The translations under genes were made by a program, and so were the position numbers. A stretch of DNA of 64,000 bases from UBA7446 sp965656545 (lineage in GTDB: Bacteria; Bacteroidota; Bacteroidia; Flavobacteriales; Flavobacteriaceae): contig CBFHKZ010000005.1 of NCBI GenBank assembly GCA_965656545.1, positions 1 to 64,000 of the forward strand, written 5' to 3'. Within the stretch, counting starts at the first letter, position 1, and every line of letters begins with the position of its first letter. Below, one piece after another: positions 1-6,099 of the stretch. Under the pieces are notes generated by a model. It was not told where the DNA came from. It made no database searches and saw only the letters and a program-made list of their open reading frames with translations.

Positions 1-80
1 TTTTTGACACACTTTTGACAGACATTTATTTTAAACATCTTTAAGTGTTTTACTGTCAAGTGTTTAGCGAAGTTGGGATA

Positions 81-128
81 CTGACTGTTAATCAGAGGGT
101 CCTTGGTTCGAGCCCAAGAGGGGGAGCA
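81..128 (+). pseudogene. 3' remnant of tRNA-Asn (GTT)
   Basis: The segment has a tRNA-Asn anticodon arm (loop CTGTTAA, anticodon GTT at 87-89) and a perfect T-arm (CTTGG, loop TTCGAGC, CCAAG at 102-118), followed by an acceptor 3' strand AGGGGGA and G-CA. The 5' acceptor partner (TCCCCCT) is absent upstream. The D-arm region at 64-80 only loosely resembles one, and the outermost anticodon-stem pair (80/96) is A-A. It is therefore a tRNA remnant or chimeric attachment site, not a working tRNA. Such 3' tRNA pieces are the usual scar of integrase-mediated insertion; no integrase gene is visible in the window. Confidence 0.7.
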
Positions 129-138
129 GAAAATTAGA

Positions 139-165
139 AAAGCAGCCAAATGGTTGCTTTTTTGT
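139..165 (+). terminator. Terminator-like hairpin after the tRNA remnant
   Basis: An AGCAGCCA / TGGTTGCT hairpin with an AA loop and one internal mismatch is followed by a T run. It fits a rho-independent terminator for the original tRNA transcript. Confidence 0.55.
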
Positions 166-187
166 TTTCTCTTCTTTTGGGCCAGAA

Positions 188-262
188 CCTGCCTGTCGGA
201 CAGACAGGGTTTACCCCGAACTTGATTCGGGGAGTCCTTGAGCCTGCCTGCAGCTAGGCAGG
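188..262. repeat. Cluster of three REP-like palindromes
   Basis: Three hairpin-forming units follow one another: an imperfect CCTGCCTGTC / GACAGACAGGG unit (188-208), CCCCGAA-CTTGA-TTCGGGG (214-232) and CCTGCCT-GCAGCT-AGGCAGG (243-262). Palindromes of these kinds are dispersed in intergenic DNA of many Flavobacteriaceae. The stretch at 234-268 (gtccttgag, then gggggagc) also loosely echoes the 3' end of the tRNA-Asn remnant. No coding potential was seen. Confidence 0.6.
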
Positions 263-272
263 GGGAGCTTAC

Positions 273-304
273 AAAACCACTTATTCTTAAGTGGTTTTTT
301 TGTT
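273..304 (+). terminator. Intrinsic terminator
   Basis: A perfect AAAACCACTTA / TAAGTGGTTTT stem with a short loop is followed by a T tract. It separates the palindrome cluster from the toxin-antitoxin promoter. Confidence 0.7.
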
Positions 305-344
305 TTCCATTGTTCCATCTATAAAAAACATTACACGCGAGAAG

Positions 345-374
345 TTACCAATTTGGTAAATTTAATTATATTTG
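345..374 (+). promoter_or_regulatory. higBA promoter with palindromic operator
   Basis: TTACCAA-T-TTGGTAA (345-359) is a perfect 7-bp inverted repeat around one central base. A perfect Bacteroidetes -7 box, TATATTTG, follows at 367-374, so the palindrome covers the region just upstream of the core promoter. That is where an autorepressing antitoxin is expected to bind. HigA as the ligand is inference. Confidence 0.6.
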
Positions 375-390
375 TCTTTAAAAGTGACTC

Positions 391-684
391 TTGAGAATCA
401 TAGCAAAAAGCACCTTACATATTTTTTGGCAAAAGCATGCTGATTGCGAACAACAGTTAAAATCTTGGTATTCGGAGACTAAAAAATCAACTTATCAAAC
501 CATTAACGAAATAAAAAATGACTACCCATCTGCAAGTATTTTAAAGGATAATCGAATTGCTTACAATATTAAAGGCAATCATTACCGATTAATTGTAAAA
601 TTCAATTTTGGCTATCAAATAGCATGGATCCGATTCATTGGAACCCATGCTGAGTACGATAAAATAGATGCAAATACAATATAG
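391..684 (+). CDS. higB: HigB-family toxin (mRNA interferase, RelE superfamily)
   Basis: This 97-residue protein has the HigB signature layout: an N-terminal MRIIAKSTLHIFW with a KHxDCEQ-x-LKSWY segment, then NRIAYNIKGNHYRLIVK and a C-terminal FIGTHAEYDKID. Members of the family cut translated mRNA at the ribosome and are neutralised by an adjacent HTH antitoxin. The start is a TTG: it lies 16 bp after the -7 box TATATTTG and gives the standard family N-terminus, and no upstream ATG fits. The antitoxin follows after 2 bp, in the toxin-first order typical of HigBA. The pair sits beside a tRNA remnant, which suggests it belongs to mobile or accessory DNA. Confidence 0.9.
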   Translation: MRIIAKSTLHIFWQKHADCEQQLKSWYSETKKSTYQTINEIKNDYPSASILKDNRIAYNIKGNHYRLIVKFNFGYQIAWIRFIGTHAEYDKIDANTI

Positions 685-686
685 AT

Positions 687-1043
687 ATGAATATTAAACC
701 TATTAGAAACGAAAAAGACTATCAAGAAGCACTTGAACGACTTGAGCAAATCTTCGACGCAAAATGTGGTACTGAGAAAGGAGATGAATTAGAAATTTTA
801 TCCATCCTAATGGAACAATACGAAAATGACCATTTTCCTATCGTCATGCCTGACCCCATTGAAGCAATAAAGTTCCGTATGGAGCAATTAGGGATGAAAC
901 AGAAAGATTTAGCCGAGATCATAAATTTCAATAGTAGGGTTAGTGAAATTCTGAACAAGAAACGCAAACTGTCTCTGGGAATGATTAGAAAGTTAAACAC
1001 CACCCTACATATTCCAACAGAGGTACTTGTTCAAGAGTATTAG
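687..1043 (+). CDS. higA: HigA-type antitoxin with HTH domain
   Basis: This is a 118-residue protein. Residues 1-50 (EALERLEQIFDAKCGTEKGDELEILSIL... region) form the N-terminal part seen in HigA-like antitoxins. Residues 55-118 form an HTH_XRE-type domain (MKQKDLAEIINFNSRVSEILNKK), expected to bind the operator palindrome at 345-359. It lies 2 bp behind higB and is surely co-transcribed. The family binds and blocks the toxin and represses the operon. Nothing looks truncated, so the module is probably functional. Confidence 0.88.
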   Translation: MNIKPIRNEKDYQEALERLEQIFDAKCGTEKGDELEILSILMEQYENDHFPIVMPDPIEAIKFRMEQLGMKQKDLAEIINFNSRVSEILNKKRKLSLGMIRKLNTTLHIPTEVLVQEY

Positions 1044-1084
1044 ATATCTTTTCACAATATATTCTTGGCTACAACTTTGAATAA

Positions 1085-1182
1085 TAGGGAAAAAAAAGTT
1101 TTATACTGAGCTTGTCGAAGCAAACCGCTACATCACACACTTCTAACCAAAGCCCACTACAACAGGTGGGTTTTTTCTTGGC
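1085..1182 (+). repeat. 98-bp direct repeat, copy 1
   Basis: This block nearly matches 1712-1809 (only a few differences). It contains the GAGCTTGTCGAAGC motif, then ACCGCTACATCACACACTTC, and ends with a terminator hairpin (1149-1177: AAAGCCCAC / GTGGGTTTTTT). This copy lies downstream of higA and supplies its terminator. The two copies bracket a single lipoprotein gene. Confidence 0.85.
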
Positions 1183-1235
1183 AATAACGCAACAGCAAGT
1201 ATTTTATATTACTCTCAGAATTTTAAGAACTTACT

Positions 1236-1243
1236 TATATTTG
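1236..1243 (+). promoter_or_regulatory. -7 box for the 132-aa lipoprotein gene
   Basis: TATATTTG is a perfect TAnnTTTG box 25 bp before the ATG at 1269. Confidence 0.55.
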
Positions 1244-1268
1244 AGTTCGAAAAAATTAAAGGATATAG

Positions 1269-1667
1269 ATGAATAAATCATTTTTGATAGTAGTATTGTT
1301 CATTATGGCTTGTAGTAGTGATGATGTTTCAAATAACAATCCCCTTACAACTTTCACAATCGAGGGCAAGTGGGTTTACCCTGATAATAGTCTAAACACC
1401 ATGTATATCTACGAAGCGGGCATTCGTTACACCTATTATTGTGTGGGGAGTGATTGCGAATCTCAATATGAATCATTTGAAGCCGCTGATGGTAATCACT
1501 TACCAACAACTCACCCTTACAAAGTTGAAAATACTATGCTAACCGTAGATTTGCATTTCGGCAACGAATGGGTTGCTCCTCTTACATTTGAATGTGGTGG
1601 TAATAAAGTGACTTTTGCAACTCCTAATCCATATTATTTAAACAGATTAGGTTATGATTGCAACTAA
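1269..1667 (+). CDS. Small secreted lipoprotein, function unknown
   Basis: This 132-residue protein has a lipoprotein signal (MNKSFLIVVLFIMAC, lipobox cysteine at residue 15) followed by SSDD, a pattern often seen on surface-exposed Bacteroidetes lipoproteins. The mature part is rich in aromatic residues, has four further cysteines (VGSDCES, the preceding YYCV, FECGG and the terminal YDCN), and reads like a small beta-sandwich of the lipocalin-like type (IEGKWVYPDNS... near the start). I cannot assign a family. The gene has its own promoter and sits between two near-identical 98-bp repeats, so it looks like an independently acquired or duplicated cassette. Confidence 0.7.
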   Translation: MNKSFLIVVLFIMACSSDDVSNNNPLTTFTIEGKWVYPDNSLNTMYIYEAGIRYTYYCVGSDCESQYESFEAADGNHLPTTHPYKVENTMLTVDLHFGNEWVAPLTFECGGNKVTFATPNPYYLNRLGYDCN

Positions 1668-1711
1668 ATCATGTGCGACACTTCTCTTTCTTTTGCTGCA
1701 ATTTCTCAAAG

Positions 1712-1809
1712 TAGGGGAAAAAAAGTTTTATGCTGAGCTTGTCGAAGCAAACCGCTACATCACACACTTCTAACCAAAGCCCACCCTGTAAGGTGGGTTT
1801 TTTCTTTGG
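1712..1809 (+). repeat. 98-bp direct repeat, copy 2
   Basis: This is the second copy of the 1085-1182 block. Its terminal hairpin is stronger (CCCACC-CTGTAA-GGTGGG followed by T6, 1776-1804) and would terminate the lipoprotein gene from the left and the rhodanese gene from the right. Confidence 0.85.
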
Positions 1810-1824
1810 AAATCTATTTTAAAT

Positions 1825-2160
1825 TTAATTCAGGTTTTTCCAAGCCCCGCCATTATAAGCGCTTATCCCATTTTTAGATAAGATATTTCTAGCTTGAGCG
1901 CTTCTAGCACCACTTGCACAAACCACAACGATTCCGTTTTTATAAGATTTAATTTTAGTGACTTGATTAGCCAGATCATTTAAAGGAATATTGATCGAAT
2001 TATCAAAATGGCCACGCTTAAATTCTTGAGGACTTCTGACGTCTATAACAATACCGCCATTTTTAATTATTTCCGAGGCGGCCTTGGACTTATTAAATTT
2101 AGCAATGAAGTAAAATACGATTACAACCGCAAATAAAATATATACTATGTAATCTTTCAT
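1825..2160 (-). CDS. Membrane-anchored rhodanese-like sulfurtransferase
   Basis: This 111-residue protein has one N-terminal membrane segment (residues 4-21, DYIVYILFAVVIVFYFIA) and a single rhodanese domain (about 30-108). The domain carries the GGIVIDVRSPQEFKRGHFDNSINIPL signature and an active-site loop CASGARS with the persulfide-forming cysteine present. It would transfer sulfane sulfur at the inner face or periplasmic side of the membrane; orientation is not evident. A perfect -7 box (TATTTTTG on minus, 2177-2184) lies 17 bp upstream. It is a stand-alone gene ending at the repeat-borne terminator. Confidence 0.85.
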   Translation of the reverse strand: MKDYIVYILFAVVIVFYFIAKFNKSKAASEIIKNGGIVIDVRSPQEFKRGHFDNSINIPLNDLANQVTKIKSYKNGIVVVCASGARSAQARNILSKNGISAYNGGAWKNLN

Positions 2161-2201
2161 GTTTAAAATATTTTGACAAAAATACTTAAATCATGGAGAT
2201 A

Positions 2202-2312
2202 TTAACTTCTTCCTTTAGCGCTATCGTCCATCACAGCCTTATGTTCATCTGTCAATTTAAAACTATTGGCTTTTTTCTTATGAACTAACCCTCCACCCTT
2301 ACAACATCCCAC
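2202..2312 (-). CDS. Possible 36-residue small protein (weak)
   Basis: This open frame starts with GTG and encodes a basic peptide with a CC pair (GCCKGGG) and the tail LTDEHKAVMDDSAKGRS. Its composition looks protein-like, but the in-frame region upstream ends at a stop after only four codons, and no ATG is available. It lies 41 bp upstream of the rhodanese gene on the same strand. It may be the 3' end of a decayed gene rather than a real small gene. Confidence 0.22.
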   Translation of the reverse strand: MGCCKGGGLVHKKKANSFKLTDEHKAVMDDSAKGRS

Positions 2313-2503
2313 CTTAAAGATGTTTCATCTCAAAAGTCAATACCTCCAGCGCAGGAACTGCAAAAACATATTGACAACACATCTTACAGCCGATTATGCT
2401 TTTAATAATGACTGTTTTTTTATATTTTAGTTGTAGCAAATAAAAAGGGCAATTTTAAATTTAACTGTTTAATCACTTTGTTTAACTTAAAATTACCTTG
2501 GCT

Positions 2504-2656
2504 ATGAAAAAGTCACTCATTATATTAATTGCGATGTTTTCGTTACTCGCTTGCGGCTCAACACAAAAAGTAACTACCGCTAAAAAAGAAGACCAAAAAA
2601 CAATGATTCTACCCCCAGATGTAGGCTCCAATAAATACGCAAAAAAGAGGAACTGA
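2504..2656 (+). CDS. Small lipoprotein, perhaps frameshift-truncated
   Basis: This 50-residue product has a clear lipoprotein signal (MKKSLIILIAMFSLLAC, cysteine at 17) and a short polar tail. The frame stops at 2656 just after an A-rich run (AAAAAAGAGG). Shifting frame there opens a continuation that reads GTDWETPSDLPLILARFNKN and runs to about 2760, into the aldo/keto reductase 3' end on the opposite strand. The original gene may therefore have been longer and broken by a slip at the A run. Function unknown. Confidence 0.5.
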   Translation: MKKSLIILIAMFSLLACGSTQKVTTAKKEDQKTMILPPDVGSNKYAKKRN

Positions 2657-2719
2657 TTGGGAAACCCCTAGCGACCTACCCTTAATTTTGGCACGCTTTA
2701 ATAAGAATTATGTTGAGTT

Positions 2720-3661
2720 CTACCAGGGTAGCTTAAGCGGCTTAATTTCTTCTTTATAAAAGGTGTGTAATTGTTTTATCCTTTTTTCTGAAAGAGGGTT
2801 GGAAGCACTTTCTATATTTGAAACTAGTTGTTGCTCCGAAACACAACCAGGAATTACAGATGCTATCAATGGATTTCCTAGGCAAAATGCCAAAGCCGTT
2901 TGCGCCAAATTTTGGTTCGGCCCTACTATCGATCGGAAGCGATCGACCAAGTGTGCCCGGGTTGTAATCTCTTCTTTTGACCAACGATTTCGAACCCCTG
3001 AAAAAACACTGTCTTTGGTATATTTTCCAGTAAGCCATCCCGAGTCGAGTGGAATTTTAGCGACCACAGTTGCACTTTTCTCTGCTACAATTTCTGCTGC
3101 GTCAAGGACACCTTGGTGGAACACATTAAAAAAAGCGTGAATTATCGTAGCATTGGTGGTTTTGAGCAGCATTTCAATTTCTTTGACGGTATCTATAGAC
3201 GCACCATAAGCTTTAATTTTACCTGCTTCTTTTAGACGATCCAGCATAGCATAATGTTCTTGATTGCGACCATCTAAAAACGCAAAAGGAGGACTGTGTA
3301 TTATTACCGAATCTAAATAATCAATTCCCAAACGACTTAGGCTTCCTTCAATTGTAGCCGTAAGGTGTTTTGCGCTAAAGTCTACGCTGCCGTCTACAAG
3401 GCGTCCAAACTTAGAGTTGATAACAAGCTTGGATCTGTCTATGCCTGCAAAAGCCTTTCCCAGCCTTAGTTCGCTACTCCCATTTCCATATACTGGAGCT
3501 GTATCAAAAAAGTTAACCCCCAAATCCAATGCTTTATGCACCAAATGTATCGCCTCTTTTTCTGAAAGCGTAGTCCACCCGGCATCAATTCCAAGTTGCC
3601 ATGCGCCAAATCCAATTTCAGAAATTTGTGTATCTCCTTTTATATAATCCCGATATTCCAA
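2720..3661 (-). CDS. Aldo/keto reductase
   Basis: This 313-residue TIM-barrel NADPH-dependent oxidoreductase is of normal length for the family. The catalytic residues are visible: Asp and Tyr in FFDTAPVYGNGSSE (about 51-64), Lys in INSKFGR (about 85) and His in VIIHSPP (about 122). The C-terminal cofactor loop is represented by SVIPGCVSEQQLVSNI. It most resembles the L-fucose/D-threo-aldose dehydrogenase-like group in layout; the substrate cannot be told. It lies 5 bp downstream of the MBL/rhodanese gene on the same strand, so the two are probably one transcript. Confidence 0.9.
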   Translation of the reverse strand: MEYRDYIKGDTQISEIGFGAWQLGIDAGWTTLSEKEAIHLVHKALDLGVNFFDTAPVYGNGSSELRLGKAFAGIDRSKLVINSKFGRLVDGSVDFSAKHLTATIEGSLSRLGIDYLDSVIIHSPPFAFLDGRNQEHYAMLDRLKEAGKIKAYGASIDTVKEIEMLLKTTNATIIHAFFNVFHQGVLDAAEIVAEKSATVVAKIPLDSGWLTGKYTKDSVFSGVRNRWSKEEITTRAHLVDRFRSIVGPNQNLAQTALAFCLGNPLIASVIPGCVSEQQLVSNIESASNPLSEKRIKQLHTFYKEEIKPLKLPW

Positions 3662-3666
3662 AGCAT

Positions 3667-5076
3667 TTATAAAGTAGAAGGGCAGACATAGTCTGATACA
3701 GGTATTTTAGCTTCCTTGATTGCCTTAAAACCTCCTGCAACGTCAATTACATTATGGATGCCTCGGCTTTTAAGAATGGAAGCCGCAATCACAGAGCGAT
3801 ATCCTCCGGCACAATGCACATAAAAGGGTTTGTTTGCAGGGAATTCGGCCAAATGACGATTGATAAAATCAAGAGGCGTGTTTTCTGCAACCGGTATGTG
3901 TTCTGAGCCGAATTCAGATGGCTTGCGTACATCAAAAACAGGGATGTCGCCTTTTTCAAGATCGGCTTTAAGTGTTGTCGCTGGAATAGAAACAAGCGTG
4001 TCTACTTCTTTAGCGGCCTTTTGCCAACGGTCAAAACCACCTTCCAGATAGCCAATGGTATTGTCAAAGCCTACACGTGATAGTCTGGTAACGGCTTCTT
4101 CAATGCGATTTTCGTCAGCAACCAACAAAATGGGTTGTTTTACATCAGCTATAAGCGTCCCTACCCAAGGGGCAAACCCACCATCAAGACCGATAAAAAT
4201 AGACCTTGGAATATGACCTGCTATAAAATCGTTGTGGTGTCTTACGTCCAAAACAACCGCGCCAGTTTCATTGGCTGCAATTTCAAATGCATCTGGTGAT
4301 AGGGCACGTTTTCCCATTTCAATCACCGCATCCAAATCAGCATATCCCTCCTTGTTCATTTTGACATTGAGTGGGAAATAGTCTGGGGGTGGAAGTAAAC
4401 CATCGGTGACTTCTTTGACAAAGGTCTCCTTATCCATATCGGCGCGAAGCGCATAATTCATTTTTTTCTGATTGCCGAGGGTGTCAACCGTTTCTTTCAT
4501 CATGTTTTTCCCACAGGCCGATCCTGCGCCGTGTGCTGGATAGACAATGACATCATCAGCAAGCGGCATGATTTTGTTGCGCAAGCTATCAAAGAGTGTT
4601 CCCGCCAATTGCTCTTGGGTTAGTTCTTTCCCTTTTTGTGCCAGGTCCGGACGGCCCACATCCCCCAAAAAGAGCGTGTCCCCAGTAAAAACAGCATGGT
4701 CTTTTCCGTTGGCATCGCGCAACAAATAGGTGGTGCTTTCCATGGTGTGACCAGGTGTGTGCAAGGCAACAATAGTGACTTCACCTAGTTTAAATTCCTG
4801 CCCATCGGAGGCAATGAGTGCTTCAAAATTGGGGTTGGCATTTGGGCCAAAAACAATGGGTGCATTCGTTTTTTTAGCAAGAGTTAAATGCCCACTTACG
4901 AAGTCGGCATGAAAATGCGTTTCAAACACATATTTAATAGTTGCCCCGTCTCGCTCAGCGCGATCCAAGTATGGACTGGTTTCGCGCAGCGGATCAATAA
5001 CGGCTGCTTCACCATTGCTTTCAATATAGTAAGCGCCTTGCGCCAAACAACCCGTGTATAACTGTTCTACTTTCAT
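3667..5076 (-). CDS. MBL-fold hydrolase with two rhodanese domains (persulfide dioxygenase-like)
   Basis: From the chosen start the protein has 469 residues. Domain 1 (about 1-245) is an ETHE1-like metallo-beta-lactamase fold with the metal motif THFHADFVSGH, then PGHTMES, FTGDTLFLGDVGRPD and YPAHGAGSACG. Rhodanese domain A (about 255-350) has VADEN in place of the catalytic loop and lacks the cysteine. Rhodanese domain B (about 370-465) keeps an active loop, CAGGYRS. The family oxidises glutathione-type persulfides or handles sulfane sulfur. The ATG at 5076 is chosen over one at 5109 because a perfect -7 box (5099-5106) lies between them, so the longer form would start upstream of the likely transcript. 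Cytoplasmic. Confidence 0.9.
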   Translation of the reverse strand: MKVEQLYTGCLAQGAYYIESNGEAAVIDPLRETSPYLDRAERDGATIKYVFETHFHADFVSGHLTLAKKTNAPIVFGPNANPNFEALIASDGQEFKLGEVTIVALHTPGHTMESTTYLLRDANGKDHAVFTGDTLFLGDVGRPDLAQKGKELTQEQLAGTLFDSLRNKIMPLADDVIVYPAHGAGSACGKNMMKETVDTLGNQKKMNYALRADMDKETFVKEVTDGLLPPPDYFPLNVKMNKEGYADLDAVIEMGKRALSPDAFEIAANETGAVVLDVRHHNDFIAGHIPRSIFIGLDGGFAPWVGTLIADVKQPILLVADENRIEEAVTRLSRVGFDNTIGYLEGGFDRWQKAAKEVDTLVSIPATTLKADLEKGDIPVFDVRKPSEFGSEHIPVAENTPLDFINRHLAEFPANKPFYVHCAGGYRSVIAASILKSRGIHNVIDVAGGFKAIKEAKIPVSDYVCPSTL

Positions 5077-5098
5077 GCGATTTATGTTATTTGTCTCA

Positions 5099-5106
5099 CA
5101 AAAATA
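5099..5106 (-). promoter_or_regulatory. -7 box of the MBL/aldo-keto reductase operon
   Basis: TATTTTTG on the minus strand is a perfect TAnnTTTG box 22 bp before the ATG at 5076. It decides the start codon of that gene. Confidence 0.6.
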
Positions 5107-5167
5107 CAAATTTTGCTTGTTTCAGCTTGTTGGAGAGCAACCTATTTTTAACGACCAGTAAGTTCGC

Positions 5168-5446
5168 TTATAAATATGTTTTTAGGTTTTTCACATACGT
5201 TTCAAAGGCATCAATGCCTTTTTTGGTCAATGAGACTTGGGTATGCGGATAATTGTCTAAAAAACTTTTTTGAATGCTCAGGTATGCTGCTTCTTCCAGT
5301 TTTTTAAGCTGTACGCTTAAGTTTCCCGAAGTTGCTTCCGTATGTTTTTTCAATGCTTTAAAACTCACTTGCGGATTGGTCATTAGGTGGGAAACAATGG
5401 CCAAACGCAAGGGTGCATGCAATAAGGGGTCTAAGTTCTTGTACAT
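5168..5446 (-). CDS. Winged-helix transcriptional regulator
   Basis: This 92-residue protein begins MYKNLDPLLHAPLRLAIVSH. It is a compact wHTH of the winged-helix DNA-binding/MarR-like type: LDPLLHAPLRLAIVSHLMT (helix 1), VSFKALKKHTEATSGNLSVQLKKLEEAAYL (helix-turn-helix) and a wing (FLDNYPHTQVSLTKKGIDAF). The ATG at 5446 is preferred to any longer form because it sits directly after the stop of the upstream gene (5448), giving tight coupling. Flavobacterial pairs of this kind, a membrane protein followed by a small wHTH protein, are common; the ligand and targets are unknown. Confidence 0.85.
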   Translation of the reverse strand: MYKNLDPLLHAPLRLAIVSHLMTNPQVSFKALKKHTEATSGNLSVQLKKLEEAAYLSIQKSFLDNYPHTQVSLTKKGIDAFETYVKNLKTYL

Positions 5447-5447
5447 C

Positions 5448-6017
5448 TTATTTCTTGTGCTTAAGATGCAATACGATGCCAGGGCCCAAAAAGGCAACCA
5501 AAGCAACAACTCCCATAAGCAGGGGATGGTGTTTCCAAGGAACAAAGAATGCAACGTAGGCACTGATGTTTAGAACGATGCCACAAAACAACAACATACG
5601 ACTTTGAATAAAGCTGCCCGAAACAGCAGTTGCAATACCCATAAGGAGTAGGATAATTGGCGTAAGATGGTTTTGGAGTTGGTTTGAAAAGCCAAAGGCA
5701 ATGATCATGATGTTAATGCCCGTAAACAACCACAACCGGGACGAAACTCTTTTGAGCGCATTGCGTTCATAATCTCTTTTTTTGGCGTAGTAAACAATGG
5801 TAAATACGCTCGCTAAGGGCATTATCAAATAAGGATACCAACTCTGCGCATAAAGTTTAAGGTGTACTAGATATGCTTGTGCAAAACAGCAAACCGCAAT
5901 GAGGATTCCCCAGAGGATAAAAGCAAAACCATTTTCTTCAAAACGATTTTTTGCCTCCTTGATAACTTGATCGATGAGTTCTAAACTTTCTTTAGGTGTA
6001 AATTCTTGTGATTTCAT
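5448..6017 (-). CDS. Multi-pass membrane protein, function unknown
   Basis: This 189-residue protein has a short cytoplasmic N-terminal helix (SLELIDQVIKEAKNRFEENG) and five to six hydrophobic segments: FILWGILIAVCCFAQAYLV, WYPYLIMPLASVFTIVYYA, RLWLFTGINIMIIAFGF, LTPIILLLMGIATAVSG, MLLFCGIVLNISAYVAFFV and LLMGVVALVAFLGPGIVLH. No known catalytic motif is visible. It is co-transcribed with, and just upstream of, the winged-helix regulator. A perfect -7 box, TATGTTTG on minus (6040-6047), lies 22 bp upstream. It may sense or report on the same signal as the regulator (inference from linkage only). Confidence 0.8.
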   Translation of the reverse strand: MKSQEFTPKESLELIDQVIKEAKNRFEENGFAFILWGILIAVCCFAQAYLVHLKLYAQSWYPYLIMPLASVFTIVYYAKKRDYERNALKRVSSRLWLFTGINIMIIAFGFSNQLQNHLTPIILLLMGIATAVSGSFIQSRMLLFCGIVLNISAYVAFFVPWKHHPLLMGVVALVAFLGPGIVLHLKHKK

Positions 6018-6099
6018 AATGGGTAGATTAAATTCTCTACAAACATAAAGTAGTTTATAATATAAACCAAATTTATTATTACTTTATTTAATCTAACAG

